From NCBI GenBank assembly GCA_950097015.1, contig CATNEN010000025.1, positions 7,978,001-8,042,000 of the forward strand: 64,000 nt of DNA. Reading direction: 5' to 3'. This DNA comes from Macrostomum hystrix (Eukaryota > Platyhelminthes > Macrostomidae). Of the stretch, positions 33,078 to 45,185 are shown in pieces; the first letter of the stretch is position 1; each line of letters begins with the position of its first letter. Under the pieces are notes generated by a model. That model did not search any database. It saw nothing but the letters and a program-made list of their open reading frames with translations, and was not told the origin of the DNA. Made by a program: the position numbers and the translations under genes.

Positions 33078-33625
33078 GTAAAAGGAGGTGTGAATGGCAG
33101 TTGGAAACACCGGTGGAAGGAGGTAAGATTGGCAGTTGGAAACACCGGTGGAAGGAGGTAAGATTGGCAATTGGAAACACCGGTGGAATGAGGTGAGAAT
33201 GGCAGTTGGAAACACCGGTGGAATGAGGTGAGAATGGCAGTTGGAAACACCGGTGGAATGAGGTGAGAATGGCAGTTGGAAACACCGGTGGAAGGAGGTG
33301 AGATTGGCAGTTGGAAACACCGGTGAAAGGAGGTAAGAATGGCAGTTGGAAGCACCGGTGGAAGGAGGTAAGAATGGCAGTTGGAAACCCCGGATGGAAG
33401 GAGGTAAGAATGGCAGTTGGAAACACCGGTGGAAGGAGGTAAGAATGGCAGTTGGAAACACCGGTGGAAGGAGGTAAGAATGGCAGTTGGAAGCACCGGT
33501 GGAAGGAGGTGAAAATGGCAGTTGGAAACACCGGTGGAAGGAGGTGAAAATGGCACTTGGAAGCACCGGTGGAAGGAGGTGAAAATGGCAGTTGGAAACA
33601 CCGGTGGAAGGAGGTAAGAATGGTA
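33078..33625. repeat. 35-bp minisatellite, about 15.5 copies
   Basis: Units contain CAGTTGGAAACACCGGTGG then AAGGAGGTAAGAATGG. It lies between WNK and ATP6V1H. Each unit holds AGGTAAGA or AGGTGAGA, a consensus-like splice donor on the plus strand, antisense to both neighbours. Confidence 0.95.
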
Positions 33626-34385
33626 TGTTGAAATACCTTAAAAATGAATAATTGTAATAAAACTAATTCTAAACTACATCAACAAATTACTTAATCACCA
33701 AAGTCACTCTTAAATGGTTTATAAATAGCAATAAAATGCACACAGAGGTTCGACAAAGAGTTGAAAAAGAACTTTTTAAACTACAAGTGTATAATTTTTC
33801 ATAGTTATTTTTTGTATTATGCTGCGTGGAAAGTAAAAGAAAACAACAAAACATGGTTTGAGAGAGAGAGTGGACTTAATATCAATTTACTCGAGCTAAT
33901 ATAAAGAGACAACAATGAAAAAATAGGACAATGTGCTGATCTACATGAAAATAAAAATGAGAGGATTAACAATTGATTATGAGAATCTGCTAAAGGTCGA
34001 GGCATAGAAGTATCTCGAACTGTGCTAAAATACAAATCACTTAAAAAAACAAGTGGAACTAAAACGCATGCGGTGTAGGAATAAAAAGGAACACTATGAG
34101 TTGATAGTTTACGTTAATAAAAACCAGCTGAATATTGTATATATTATGCGAATAAAATATATAAAGGAAAATGTAGTAGGAGCGTAGTAAACGCAAAAAA
34201 ATAATTTTTGTTACAGGCATCAACCCAACAAAAACTATTCTAAACCTAACTAATAGCATTATAATAATAAAGTTGATATTAACAATAACAAATACACTAA
34301 AACTCAACTAAACAGAACTAATACTTTAATCAAAGAGTTATCTACTGCAATAGTTCAAATTTCAAGTTTCTGTTAGCAAATATAG
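33626..34385. other. AT-rich spacer with ATP6V1H 3' UTR
   Basis: Minus-strand ATTAAA at 34,325-34,330 is a possible polyadenylation signal about 56 bp past the ATP6V1H stop. The remainder is AT-rich without features. A missing WNK 5' exon may lie here. Confidence 0.4.
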
Positions 34386-37300
34386 TTATGATTTGACAGC
34401 CTGCTGGTTCTGCGACTTGCTGCCACCACCGCCGCCCTCCGTTTTGGCCTTGTCTTCAATCTGCTTGCCGAGATACTCCCTGCGTTTGATAGATTAGATG
34501 ATCACTCACAGGTGGGAATGCCATAGATAGATTATCACTCACAGGTGGGAATGCCATAGATAGATTATCACTCACAGGTGGGAATGCCATAGATAGATGA
34601 TCACTCACAGTTGGGAATGTCATAGATAGGTGATCACTCACAGGTGAGAATGCCATAGATAGATGATCACTCACAGGTGGGAATGCCATAGATTGACGAT
34701 CACTCACAGGTGGGAATGCCATATATTGACCAATGACTAAATAGTAAATCTAATATATAGTATCTTATCTAATCAAAGTACCTAGAACCCAAGTATCTTG
34801 TCTAATCAAGGTACCTAGAACCCAAGTATCTTATCTAATCAAAGTACCTAGAACCCAAGTATCTTATCTAATCAAAGTACCTAGAACCCAAGTATCTTAT
34901 CTAATCAAGGTACCTAGAACCCAAGTATCTTATCTAATCAAGGTACCTAGAACCCAAGTATCTTATCTAATCAAGGTACCTAGAACTCAAGTATCTATAA
35001 TCCAAGCATTTATAATTCAGTATCTATTATCTGGTAGTTTGTATCCAGTAGTCCGTAAATTAAATGTCCAAGAAATGAGAAAATATTCGCAGCTCACCAG
35101 TTGTGAACCATAATTTTTTGTACGGCAATGAGAGCATTGTAGCGAACATTAGGATCATCGCTAGTCAGCATCTTCATCACCAGCTCCTTGGCGCCTAGCT
35201 GTTCGATTATTCTGCGAAGTTTCAGATTAACTGGCTTTGTTAGCAAGCTTTTTTGAGTTTGGAAATCGAAAACCCTTCGCGATATGTTTTCCTTCTTTTG
35301 GGACCAACTGTGGGTCTTAGTCGCTGAAATCTTTCAGAAACTTCAGCAAGTCTCTGTAGCTAATTATACTTATTACTTCAGTAGTAACTTCAGTAGGTTT
35401 CAATGTATACCAGATTCATAGCAGTCAGAAAGTCTTTCTAGCTACAATATTTCTTGTATTTCAGTAGAACTTCGTAGCCATCATATTCCCAGTACTTTAG
35501 TAAGCCTTTGTAGCTACCATAATCCGGGTATATGAGCAGGTCTTTGTAGCTACCATAATATGGGTATATGAGCAGGTCTTTGTAGCTACCATAATCTGGG
35601 TATATGAGCAGGTCTTTGTAACTACCATAATCCGGGTATATGAGCAGGTCTTTGTAGCTACCATAATCCGGGTATATGAGCAGGTCTTTGTAACTACCAT
35701 AATCCGGGTATATGAGCAGGTCTTTGTAGCTACCATACTCCACGTATATGAACAGGTCTTTGTAGCTACGATGCTTCCAGGTATATAAGCAGATCTTTGT
35801 AGCTACCATACCTCAGGTATATGAGCAGGTCTTTGAAGCTACGATACTTCCAGGTATATGAGCAGGTCTTTGTTGCTACCATACTTCCAGGTATAAGCAG
35901 ATCTTTATAGCAACCATATTCTTAGTATATGAGCAGGTCTTTGCAGGCACCTTTTACCCACTATATCAGGTCTTTGTAGCTACCCGCCCGCCAAGCAGAC
36001 AGAGAGAGCGAACTCACGTTTTTCCCCTTGGATAGTGCCTGACGTACTCTCCGACATCGTGCGCGGCCACGCACAGTACCAAAGAGTCCTTGCTAGTCTC
36101 CAGCAGGCGCACCAGAATCTTCAACAGTTCATAGTTGCGCTCATTCAATCTGGTGGCATTCTCGCGCCAGAAGCGCTCTGATTTGTGCACTGGACTCCAT
36201 TCCAGCCGGCCGGCCTTCAATTCGCTGGCGTATTCGTCGAACGAGCTCAGATCCTGGATGGAGGTGCTCAGGCGCTCGAGAAGAAACTGCAGATCTTCCT
36301 CGTGTTCAGGATCGTCGTATTTCTTTTGCACTAGCAGCTCCACCTGCGATGAGCACAGGTAGAATGATTGAACAATTTGACAGCAGAAAAAAAGAAAAGA
36401 AGACATAACAATGTGTCAACAAAACAGAGCTGGGAAAGATAGAGCAACAATGAGGTGATAGAAAAACAACAGAAGAACAGAACAAGAAAAGGAGGTGACA
36501 GAAGAATAACTGACAGAAAGAACAAGGAAATAAGGTGACAGAAGAAAACCAGACAGAAAGAACAAGGAATTGATGCGACAGAAGAAAACCAGACAGAAAG
36601 AACAAGGAAATAAGGTGACAGAATAAAACCAGACAGAAAGAACAAGGAAATGAGGTGACAGAAGAAAAACTAAAAAAAATAACAAGGAAATTATGCGGCA
36701 GAAGAAAAACAGACAGAAAGAACAAGGAAATGAGGTGACAGAAGAAAAACAGACAGAAAGAACAAGGAAATAAGGTGACAGAATAAAACCAGACAGAAAG
36801 AACAAGGAAATGAGGTGACAGAAGAAAAACTAAAAAAAAGAACAAGGAAATTATGCGACAGAAGAAAACCAGACAGAAAGAACAAGGAAATAAGGCGACA
36901 GAAGAAAACCAGACAGAAAGAACAAGGAAATAAGGTGACAGAATAAAACCAGACAGAAAGAACAAGGAAATGAGGTGACAGAAGAAAAACTAAAAAAAAG
37001 AACAAGGAAATTATGCGGCAGAAGAAAAACAGACAGAAAGAACAAGGAAATGAGGTGACAGAAGAAAAACAGACAGAAAGAACAAGGAAATGAGGTGACA
37101 GAAGAAAAATAGACAGAAAGAACAAGGAAATGAGGTGACAGAAGAAAAACTAAAAAAAAGAACAAGGAAATTATGCGACAGAAGAAAACCAGACAGAAAG
37201 AACAAGGAAATAAGGCGACAGAAGAAAACCAGACAGAAAGAACAAGGAAATAAGGCGACAGAATAAAACCAGACAGAAAGAACAAGGAAATGAGGTGACA

Positions 37301-40300
37301 GAAGAAAAACTAAAAAAAATAACAAGGAAATTATGCGGCAGAAGAAAAACAGACAGAAAGAACAAGGAAATGAGGTGACAGAAGAAAAACAGACAGAAAG
37401 AACAAGGAAATAAGGTGACAGAATAAAACCAGACAGAAAGAACAAGGAAATGAGGTGACAGAAGAAAAACTAAAAAAAAGAACAAGGAAATTATGCGACA
37501 GAAGAAAACCAGACAGAAAGAACAAGGAAATAAGGCGACAGAAGAAAACCAGACAGAAAGAACAAGGAAATAAGGTGACAGAATAAAACCAGACAGAAAG
37601 AACAAGGAAATGAGGTGACAGAAGAAAAACTAAAAAAAAGAACAAGGAAATTATGCGGCAGAAGAAAAACAGACAGAAAGAACAAGGAAATGAGGTGACA
37701 GAAGAAAAACAGACAGAAAGAACAAGGAAATGAGGTGACAGAAGAAAAATAGACAGAAAGAACAAGGAAATGAGGTGACAGAAGAAAAACTAAAAAAAAG
37801 AACAAGGAAATTATGCGACAGAAGAAAACCAGACAGAAAGAACAAGGAAATAAGGCGACAGAAGAAAACCAGACAGAAAGAACAAGGAAATAAGGCGACA
37901 GAATAAAACCAGACAGAAAGAACAAGGAAATGAGGTGACAGAAGAAAAACTAAAAAAAATAACAAGGAAATTATGCGGCAGAAGAAAAACAGACAGAAAG
38001 AACAAGGAAATGAGGTGACAGAAGAAAACCAGACAGAAAGAACAAGGAAATGAGGTGACAGAAGAAAAACAGACAGAAAGAACAAGGAAATGAGGTGACA
38101 GAAGAAAAACTAAAAAAAAGAACAAGGAAATTATGCGACAGAAGAAAACCAGACAGAAAGAACAAGGAAATAAGGCGACAGAAGAAAACCAGACAGAACG
38201 AACAAGGAAATGAGGTGACAGAAGAAAACCAGACAGAAGCGAACAAGGAAATGAGGTGACAGAAGAAAACCAGAGAGAAATAACAAGAAATTGATGCGAC
38301 AGAAGAAAACCAGACAGAAAGAACAAGGAAATGAGGTGACAGAAGAAAAGCAGACAGAAAGAACAAGGAAAGGAGGTGACAGAAGAAAACCAGAGAGAAA
38401 GAACAAGGAAATGAGGTGACAGAAGAAAACCAGACAGAAAGAACAAGGAAATGAGGTGACAGAAGAAAAACAGACAGAAAGAACAAGGAAATGAGGTGAC
38501 AGAAGAAAAACAGACAGAAAGAACAAGGAAATGAGGTGACAGAAGAAAACCAGACAGAAAGAACAAGGAAATGAGGTGACAGAAGAAAAACAGACAGAAA
38601 GAACAAGGAAATGAGGTGACAGAAGAAAAACAGACAGAAAGAACAAGGAAATGAGGTGACAGAAGAAAAACTAAAAAAAATAACAAGGAAATTATGCGGC
38701 AGAAGAAAAACAGACAGAAAGAGCAAGAAATTGATGCGACAGAAGAAAAACAGACAGAAAGAACAAGGAAATGAGGTGACAGATGAAAAACAGACAGAAA
38801 GACAGGACAAGCAAACCAGGTGACAGGAAAAAAGCAGGAAGAAAGGCAGTACAATTGGTTACCTGTTTGAGCACCTTGCAGTGCACCATGGACAGGGCGC
38901 TCTCTCGCACCAGCAACGAGTCGGTCGGCTTCTCTAGCAGGTGGCGAAAGAAGGCGCAAATAATGCGATTCACCTTCTCCTTCTCCGATTCGCAGAGCAC
39001 ATCGGCGCAGATTGGGATCAGATTGAACCTGGTAAAGGGATTTTTATATAAATTAAAGCTAAACTGGCAAACTTCCCACCTCCGGTCACTAAAATAGGTC
39101 ATTAATCTGCATTGAGTCATCCTCAATGAACTAGCCACCCTCCGGTCACTAAAATAGGTCATTAATCTGCATTGAGTCATCCTCAATGAACTAGCCACCC
39201 TCCGGTCACTAAAATAGGTCATTAATCTGCATTGAGTCATCCTCAATGAACTAGCCACCCTCCGGTCACTAAAATAGGTCATTAATCTGCATTGAGTCAT
39301 CCTCAATGAACGAGCCACCCTCCGGTCACTAAAATAGGTCATTAATCTGCATTGAGTCATCCTCAATGAACGAGCCACCCTCCGGTCACTAAAATAGGTC
39401 ATTACTCGACCTTCAGTCATTCCAGTTGTTGGTCATTACCCTTCTACAATCCTGTAAATTGGTCATTTATCTCCCTTATTCTTTCTGAGTCCGTTAAAAA
39501 ACCAAATTTGCAAAATTTCGCCCTTGAAATCCCACTCTACAAGCGCACAGTTAATTTTAAACTGACTTCTTCATTCGCATTACAATGTCGGCATCGAAGC
39601 TGAGACACCAGAGGCAGAACACCAGCTGGTACTGGATCTGATAGTTTACTTTAGTAGCCAGCACGCTAGCCAGTGTGGCTATGCCGTCGATGTCACAGAA
39701 TGCCTGCCTGTACGGCCCAACGCGGAGCATCATCTGGAGGCAGCGGGCCACTGTCTGGATGTACTCGTTCGACTAGATGAGAAAACGAGGGCAACGCGTC
39801 GGGTGTTGCAGTCAAAACTATATAATAATAATAATTGATTTACACCTGTCCGAATCAGGCCAGCTAAATAAACTGGATGGGATCTAAATAAACGGGATGG
39901 GATCTAAATAAACGGGATGGGATCTAAATAAACGGGATGGGATCTAAATAAACGGAATGGGATCTAAATAAATTAGATGGGATCTAAATAAACAGTATGG
40001 GATCTAAATAAACAGGATGGGATCTAAACAAACAGGATGGGATTTAAATTAACAGGACGGGATCTAAGTTAACAGGATGGGATCTAAACAAACTGGGTGG
40101 GATCTAAATAAACAGTATGGGATCTAAATAAACAGTATAGGATCTAAATAAACAGTATGGGATCTAAATAAACAGTATGGGATCTAAATAAACAGGATGG
40201 AATCTAAACAAACAGGATGGGATCTAGAAATGGAAGGCTGGATATAATTTATTTAATCGGCTCTGGATTTATATTTCGAGTCATTAAAGAAACAGAACGA

Positions 40301-42041
40301 GAATGAAAGAATGCCAACAAGCGAATTGGTTCTCACAGGCGATCGCAGCTGCTCCCTAAGCCAGGACAGATAGTGCAGCAATTCAGCGTGTTCCATCAGC
40401 TGGCTGCCCCAGCAGGCGAATTTCGCAATGATCCTAGAAGCTTGGTTCACAATGAAACTGTCCTGCCTGTGCAGCATGGCAAAGAACGGACTCCACACGC
40501 TTTCCCTGCGTCGCTGAGAATAAGACTTGAAGATTTCTACTCTCTGCTTGTCTTCCTGAAGCAGATCGTCTAGCAGAGTGAGAATGTACTGCACAGTCTG
40601 GTCTTTGGAGATTCTAGCCAGCAGGGCCAGGATAGTACGAGCGAATTGGCCAGGATTCTCATCGATGAAAGCCTTGCGCTGCTCTGGCTGATTGGCCCGT
40701 GACTCCAGCTTGACTATGAAATCATAGTCGGCCTGGTCAATCATCTGACCTCTGGAAAATACATACTAGTCATTTGAACTTACAGTTTTCTTAGCTGCTT
40801 AAATTGATATTCACAGTAATTGGAAAACTCACTGCAAATAGGACTGCCAGTTGACTCGATTTGCACGAACTTCATTCGATTTGTGCTGTAGCAGGCTGGT
40901 GGCCGCATACATGCCTGTGAAAGTTGTTTATTTTTATGGCTAATATTTTTCAAGGATAGTTAAAGTAAACTTAGCTAAGCAGTTTATTTAAAGACAGATA
41001 GTACATCACATTAGCAATATAGAAGAAGAACAATTAAAATGGTTTATGATTATTTTTTATGAGCAACACAGCCAAATAAAATTACAAGATCAAATTTATC
41101 AATCTACTAAATTGAAGTATTTAGTACATTCTAAAAGTAATAAATAAACAAACTCTGATTTGCTACTAAATACTTCATGTGTAAGGCTAACAATACTTTT
41201 TACATCCAATAAATTAACATTTGGCAATAATAACTATTATAAACAACATATTAATAAAGAAAAAAAAGTACAATTTTTTATTAAAAATCTAACTTAATTA
41301 AAACTTATTCTGGTTTTTAAGTATGTAAAAACTAACCTAAGACAAAGAATAAGTATATAAAAGCAGTGGATTGCTATTACTATTAATATAATAGAATATA
41401 TACTAACTTCAAATCAATTGCTAACAGCTAAAATATTACAATATTACCTATATGTAGATACAAGAAAAACATTTATAATAAAATTACTGAAATAAAACTA
41501 ATTTTATATGCACAAAGGCAATTACCAATATATATACAATATAATATATATATATCAGATATACCTTTGCAAAATAAGAAAAAATAAAATACACTTTTAA
41601 TAGTTTTTTTACTGCTTTGTCATTTTAAGCAGCATATTCATAGCTATCATTGACCTAGGCACACCATAATTTTTTTTAAGAATTAGACAGATGCTTTAAT
41701 TTTAAGACACATTAGTGTTATTATCCACTAATAATAGACACTACGACCCCATTCGATCCAACTAAAGTCATCAAAAGTAATTTGAAAAGACATCACCAAA
41801 AATATTTTTATAAAATAAATTTTAAATGGTACAAAAGCAAGCAACAGTCAACTAAGCTAAACCTTGGACTTTAAATTTAAGTTAATTTTTTGTAATACAG
41901 TTATTTAAAAGAGCGGCACAAGAGAAAAAGCTGCTACTCACCGATTTTATCAATGTCTTCAATGTGACCACTACGAAAAATATTCGAAACGTTACTAGAG
42001 TAGTTGTCAGTAGCGTCTTGACTGAGCTGTGAATAAGACAT
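34386..42041 (-). CDS. ATP6V1H: V-type proton ATPase subunit H
   Basis: Exons 5'->3': 42041-41942, 40914-40833, 40751-40337, 39772-39567, 39028-38863, 36343-36018, 35211-35098, 34479-34386. All phases close to give 500 residues plus TAA (human: 483). Subunit H is the regulatory V1 subunit that couples V1 to V0 and silences free V1 in vacuolar acidification. Matches to human from memory include [92 protein letters not shown] and [23 protein letters not shown]. The last 31 residues end in a Gly/Ser/Gln-rich tail. The start ATG is followed by SYSQLSQD; the N-terminus is not conserved. Introns 3 to 7 each carry a private array; introns 1 and 2 do not. Confidence 0.96.
34490..34732. repeat. 33-bp minisatellite, about 7.5 copies, in ATP6V1H intron 7
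   Basis: Units contain GATCACTCACAGGTGGGAAT and GCCATAGATAGAT. On the gene's sense strand every unit reads CCTGTGAGTGATC, a strong donor-like sequence. Confidence 0.94.
34755..34992. repeat. 32-bp minisatellite, about 7 copies, in ATP6V1H intron 7
   Basis: Units contain AAGTATCTTATCTAATCAA and GGTACCTAGAACCC. A second, unrelated array in the same intron. Confidence 0.94.
35425..35970. repeat. 36-bp minisatellite, about 14 copies, in ATP6V1H intron 6
   Basis: Units contain GGGTATATGAGCAGGTCTTT and GTAGCTACCATAATCC. The centre is near-perfect and the edges are diverged. Confidence 0.94.
36410..38820. repeat. 40-bp minisatellite, about 60 copies with a 640-bp higher-order period, in ATP6V1H intron 5
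   Basis: Units contain CAGACAGAAAGAACAAGGAA and TGAGGTGACAGAAGAAAA. A variant unit with ACTAAAAAAAAGAAC and TTATGCG appears every 160 bp. Blocks are repeated almost exactly at 640 bp, for example 36,981 and 37,621. Strongly purine-rich on the plus strand. Confidence 0.96.
39065..39425. repeat. 60-bp minisatellite, 6 copies, in ATP6V1H intron 4
   Basis: Units contain AAAATAGGTCATTAATCTGC and CATCCTCAATGAAC. The middle copies are identical over 60 bp, so expansion is recent. Confidence 0.95.
39868..40232. repeat. 20-bp minisatellite, about 18 copies, in ATP6V1H intron 3
   Basis: The unit is GGGATCTAAATAAACRGRAT with point variants. Confidence 0.94.
40915..41941. other. ATP6V1H intron 1, AT-rich, no array
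   Basis: The one long intron in the window without a minisatellite. It is very AT-rich, with TATATA runs near 41,530-41,560. Confidence 0.6.
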
Positions 42042-44195
42042 TATCGTGATTGCGCGAAATAAATATTTGTGCCCTTAAATTTATCAAGAACTCAAGATAC
42101 TAATATCGACCCAGTCTTGGAAAAAATCGTTGATCAGTTTAAATGTTAGACCTGAAAAGTTGTAGATTTGTCAAATTATCCCACTTGATTCTTTGAAAAC
42201 GAAGTTTTAAATACTCAAAGATCAGAATTAGTAAAAATGAATTTCAAATGCTAAAATATTCTAAGGTAATATTTCAAAAAATATAAGACGCTTTTCTAAC
42301 CCCAAAAGTTGAACAAAATTAAGAAATTTGCAACGCGTTTTTGTTAAAATACATTAAGCCGGCAAGATTGTAACACAATGTAACACGCGACTTGAAAATT
42401 TTTCTTCGTTCGTTTTTTATCGTTGGATTATAGCTAGAGTCCAAGCACCGATATCCGCATTCACTCTAGGAGGATGAGTTTGGGAAGCTAGCTGTTCCGC
42501 AAATTGAAAAAGTTGTTTTTAAGTTGTTAAAAACATGAATTCTTTGTGTAAGACAAATCAAAGTGAATACGATCGATAAATGGATGCTTTGCAGATCGGA
42601 CCTAAAAAGTTACATATAGCTCTTAGCCTAGATCTACACCAGTGACGAAGCGGTAAAGCGTCCGAATCTCGCACCAAAACGTTCCTGAGATTATCCGCAG
42701 CCATTGCTACATTAACTAATTTCACGGAGAAAGAGCAAGGACCAAATATTGCTAGGAGCAGATCTAGAAGAACGGCCGAATCTTTGTTTCTTGAAAATTT
42801 ATTAGAAAAGTAGGCTAGTTTACGCCAAAAAATGCAATACGCGGATCGTGAATTTTCAATTTTCACATTCAAACAAAGGATCGTATTTATTTGCGATAAG
42901 TGCTTACAGACCCAGTGTGGGCCTGTGTACTTTAAAAAAGCCCCTCTTATAGCTGGCAGCGATAAGTGTTTACAGGCCCCTGCAAATGTCTTTTTAATAT
43001 TTATTACTTCCTTCTAAGTTTACCATTTTCAGGATTTTCAGATTTTCAGTAATTGCGGGCTCGTACGTATTTGCCCATACAATATCTAGTAATTACTTGT
43101 AGAACAGACAACTTGCCATAGGAGAATTCAGAAAGTTGTGTGTGCGTGTGTGTGCGTGCGTGTGTGGCTGCTATATATTGATTTACCTTTCAGGTTCTAT
43201 TTGCCAGCCTGCTGCCGCAGGCCATATACGAGCTATAAGTTCATTTTGCGGGTGTTAGTTGGCGGATTCGGCTTATTCGTCGCGTTGCCATGGTCACTGA
43301 GGATGAGAATAGAAAGGTGTTTGTCCTTGTGAGGCATCGCACAGTCCACCTTCACTTTCTGCTGCTGCTGCTTTCTTGTCCCGAATTGTCCAATCCCCAT
43401 GCAGTGCGAGTCGGTCAAATCTCTCACAGTCACCTTCCCTCCCACAGGCTATAGTTAATGCCATCAGTCATTCGCCCTCCTCCTTCCACACCCCTCTGTG
43501 GGCTCGCTAGCTTGAGTCTGAGCCGCACCTTGCTCACCGCCGTCACTCTCTATATTTTCACCCACCTCTCGGGCTTTCCCAGTTCCTGCATATAGTTCTC
43601 ACTCAGCATCAATTTGGCAGTGGCAAAAGAACGATAGGTTGCACGAAAGCCTGTGCTGAAAGCCGAAAGGCAGAAATTGAAAGAAAATAAACGACACATT
43701 CCAAGTAAATTAAAAGTAGTTTGATAAAAATATATTATCAAATTCCCTGTTTTCAAGGTAAACCCTTTTTCTTCAATCTGTTTATTTTTGTTGCCATAGT
43801 GACAGAAGATTCGGTTTTCTGTTTCCTTAGAGACAACTGTTGAAATTGAAACTTTCTGTTGTCATGGTGAAGTAGTTAAAATAGTTCCCTTTCATACGTG
43901 CATTTTGCTTAGTAATTGTTAACTTGTTTCATCGTCCTTAAGAAAAACACTAGCTTAATTTCATATGGGTACCAGCATCAGCTGGGCTAGAAATTTTGGA
44001 TGTGATGGCCACCCTGTCCATGGACTGTACAGTGTACAGCTATACACAGCTTTTTGGAGGAGTCGCGCAATAGCTGCGCCTGTGCCACTGGCTGTTCGTG
44101 TGGTCCGATTCGGGGTGGCATCATTTCTACCTATATTACTATATTATATTCTAAAAGTACACAACATCCACCGTCGCTCCACCCAGCCAGTCTCG
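42042..44195. promoter_or_regulatory. divergent intergenic region between ATP6V1H and the R7BP-like gene
   Basis: 2.15 kb separates two divergently transcribed genes, so it probably holds both promoters. No clear TATA element is assigned. A repeated GATAAGTGYTTACAG occurs near 42,895 and 42,960. A GT-rich run is at 43,138-43,165. Confidence 0.35.
43974..44045. repeat. dispersed repeat, copy B (GTCCATGGACTG)
   Basis: Second copy of the element at 32,995-33,063. It lies in the open frame upstream of the R7BP-like ATG, which argues against starting that protein at 43,965. Confidence 0.5.
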
Positions 44196-45086
44196 ATGGC
44201 TTCCGTCAGCCCCATCACCTCGGTTGAGCAGTTCAGCGCCGATCTGCGCTCGCTGAACCGCAGCCTGGCCCAGTGCAAGCTGCTCCTGCGGCAGCTCGGC
44301 ACTCAGGCCGACAGCCGGCGGCTGCGCGACGAGCTTCAGTCGCTGCTGCTGGACCGTCTCCTGGCCGGCCTGCACGCCGCCAAGGACGCCATCCTGCCGA
44401 CGATGCAGAGCCAGCAGGACGGCAGCGATCCGGCCTGGCGCGACTGGGAGGCCAGGTACGCCACTCTGGTGCAGACGGCCGAGTCGGCCGTGGAAAACGC
44501 GGACAGAGCGGCGGCGCTGATTGCGCGGGCCAGGCCGGGCCAGCCGCCAGTGCTGACGGGCGTCACCGAGGCGTTCCGCACCGGGCGCCGGTCGATCCTC
44601 GGACTGGGCAGTCGAAGCAGCTCACTGAGATCATCTCGCCGCGGCTCCATCGTCAGGGCTTCGTTGGCCAGTCCAGACGTCGACGCAGCTGCCGTAGCGT
44701 CGGTATCGTCGACAACGTCGTCGGTGGCTACAGCAGGCGTCACCGGCGCCCACGGGCTGATAGTTGAAGAGGAAGAAGGCGAGGAGGCCTTGTCGGAGCT
44801 GCGTCGCGAGGCGGCGACGGCTCGGCAGCTGGTCGAGCAGCTGCAATCGGCTGTCAGTGTGGCCCACTGGACTGTGCAGCACAGCCTGGACTTGGACTCC
44901 CTGTCAGCCATGGACGATGGAGACGGTGGCGGCGGTGGTGGTGGCGATGGAGGCGACGACTATGATGATGCCCTTGAGGAGACTATTCAGAAGGACTTTA
45001 GACGATTCACTGAGGCTGCCGACAAAGGAGAGATGGAGGGCGGACGCGGCGGCAGCCGGTTGAGCGGCTGTGTCTGGTGCAAGTGA
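44196..45086 (+). CDS. R7BP/R9AP-family RGS-anchoring protein, single exon
   Basis: 296 residues, no intron. R7BP and R9AP anchor R7-RGS/Gbeta5 complexes at membranes, speeding G-protein deactivation in neurons and photoreceptors. Family marks are an N-terminal syntaxin-Habc-like helix (AQCKLLLRQLGTQADSRRLRDELQ; R9AP has GGSADSQNLRQELQ) and a second helix ending VSVAHWTVQHS (R9AP: VNVPRWTVQ). A Gly/Asp-rich run follows, then a helix and the tail GCVWCK. There is no transmembrane segment. The tail cysteines suggest palmitoylation, as in R7BP. The start at 44,196 (CTCGATGGC) is preferred, because an upstream in-frame Met at 43,965 lies in AT-rich, repeat-like sequence. It could be a diverged syntaxin, but no SNARE motif is seen. 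The R7BP/R9AP comparison is from memory. Confidence 0.7.
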   Translation: MASVSPITSVEQFSADLRSLNRSLAQCKLLLRQLGTQADSRRLRDELQSLLLDRLLAGLHAAKDAILPTMQSQQDGSDPAWRDWEARYATLVQTAESAVENADRAAALIARARPGQPPVLTGVTEAFRTGRRSILGLGSRSSSLRSSRRGSIVRASLASPDVDAAAVASVSSTTSSVATAGVTGAHGLIVEEEEGEEALSELRREAATARQLVEQLQSAVSVAHWTVQHSLDLDSLSAMDDGDGGGGGGGDGGDDYDDALEETIQKDFRRFTEAADKGEMEGGRGGSRLSGCVWCK

Positions 45087-45179
45087 CGATCGGTGTTTGC
45101 TGACTGCCTGCCGCATGTCGTATTGTTAAATCCGTCCTTTTTTAGATATGTTATATTTTAATAGATTTTCGCATAAGTA

Positions 45180-45185
45180 AATAAA
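45180..45185 (+). other. polyadenylation signal of the R7BP-like gene
   Basis: AATAAA, 94 bp after the stop codon. Confidence 0.6.

Noticed and set aside
32972-33601. 209-codon Phe-His-Arg-Cys-Phe-rich minus-strand frame as a WNK 5' exon
   Set aside because: It is the reading of the 35-bp minisatellite and has no donor in phase with the exon starting at 32,875.
36416-38959. Series of 144-codon and longer Phe/Leu/Ser-rich 'membrane protein' frames on the minus strand
   Set aside because: They recur every 160 bp and are readings of the 40-bp intronic array. The ATP6V1H exon at 38,863-39,028 shows it is intron.
43965-44195. N-terminal extension of the R7BP-like protein from an upstream in-frame Met
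   Set aside because: AT-rich and overlaps a dispersed repeat. No family similarity until after 44,196.
44196-45086. Syntaxin/t-SNARE
   Set aside because: The Habc-like N-terminus fits, but there is no SNARE heptad region and no C-terminal membrane anchor.
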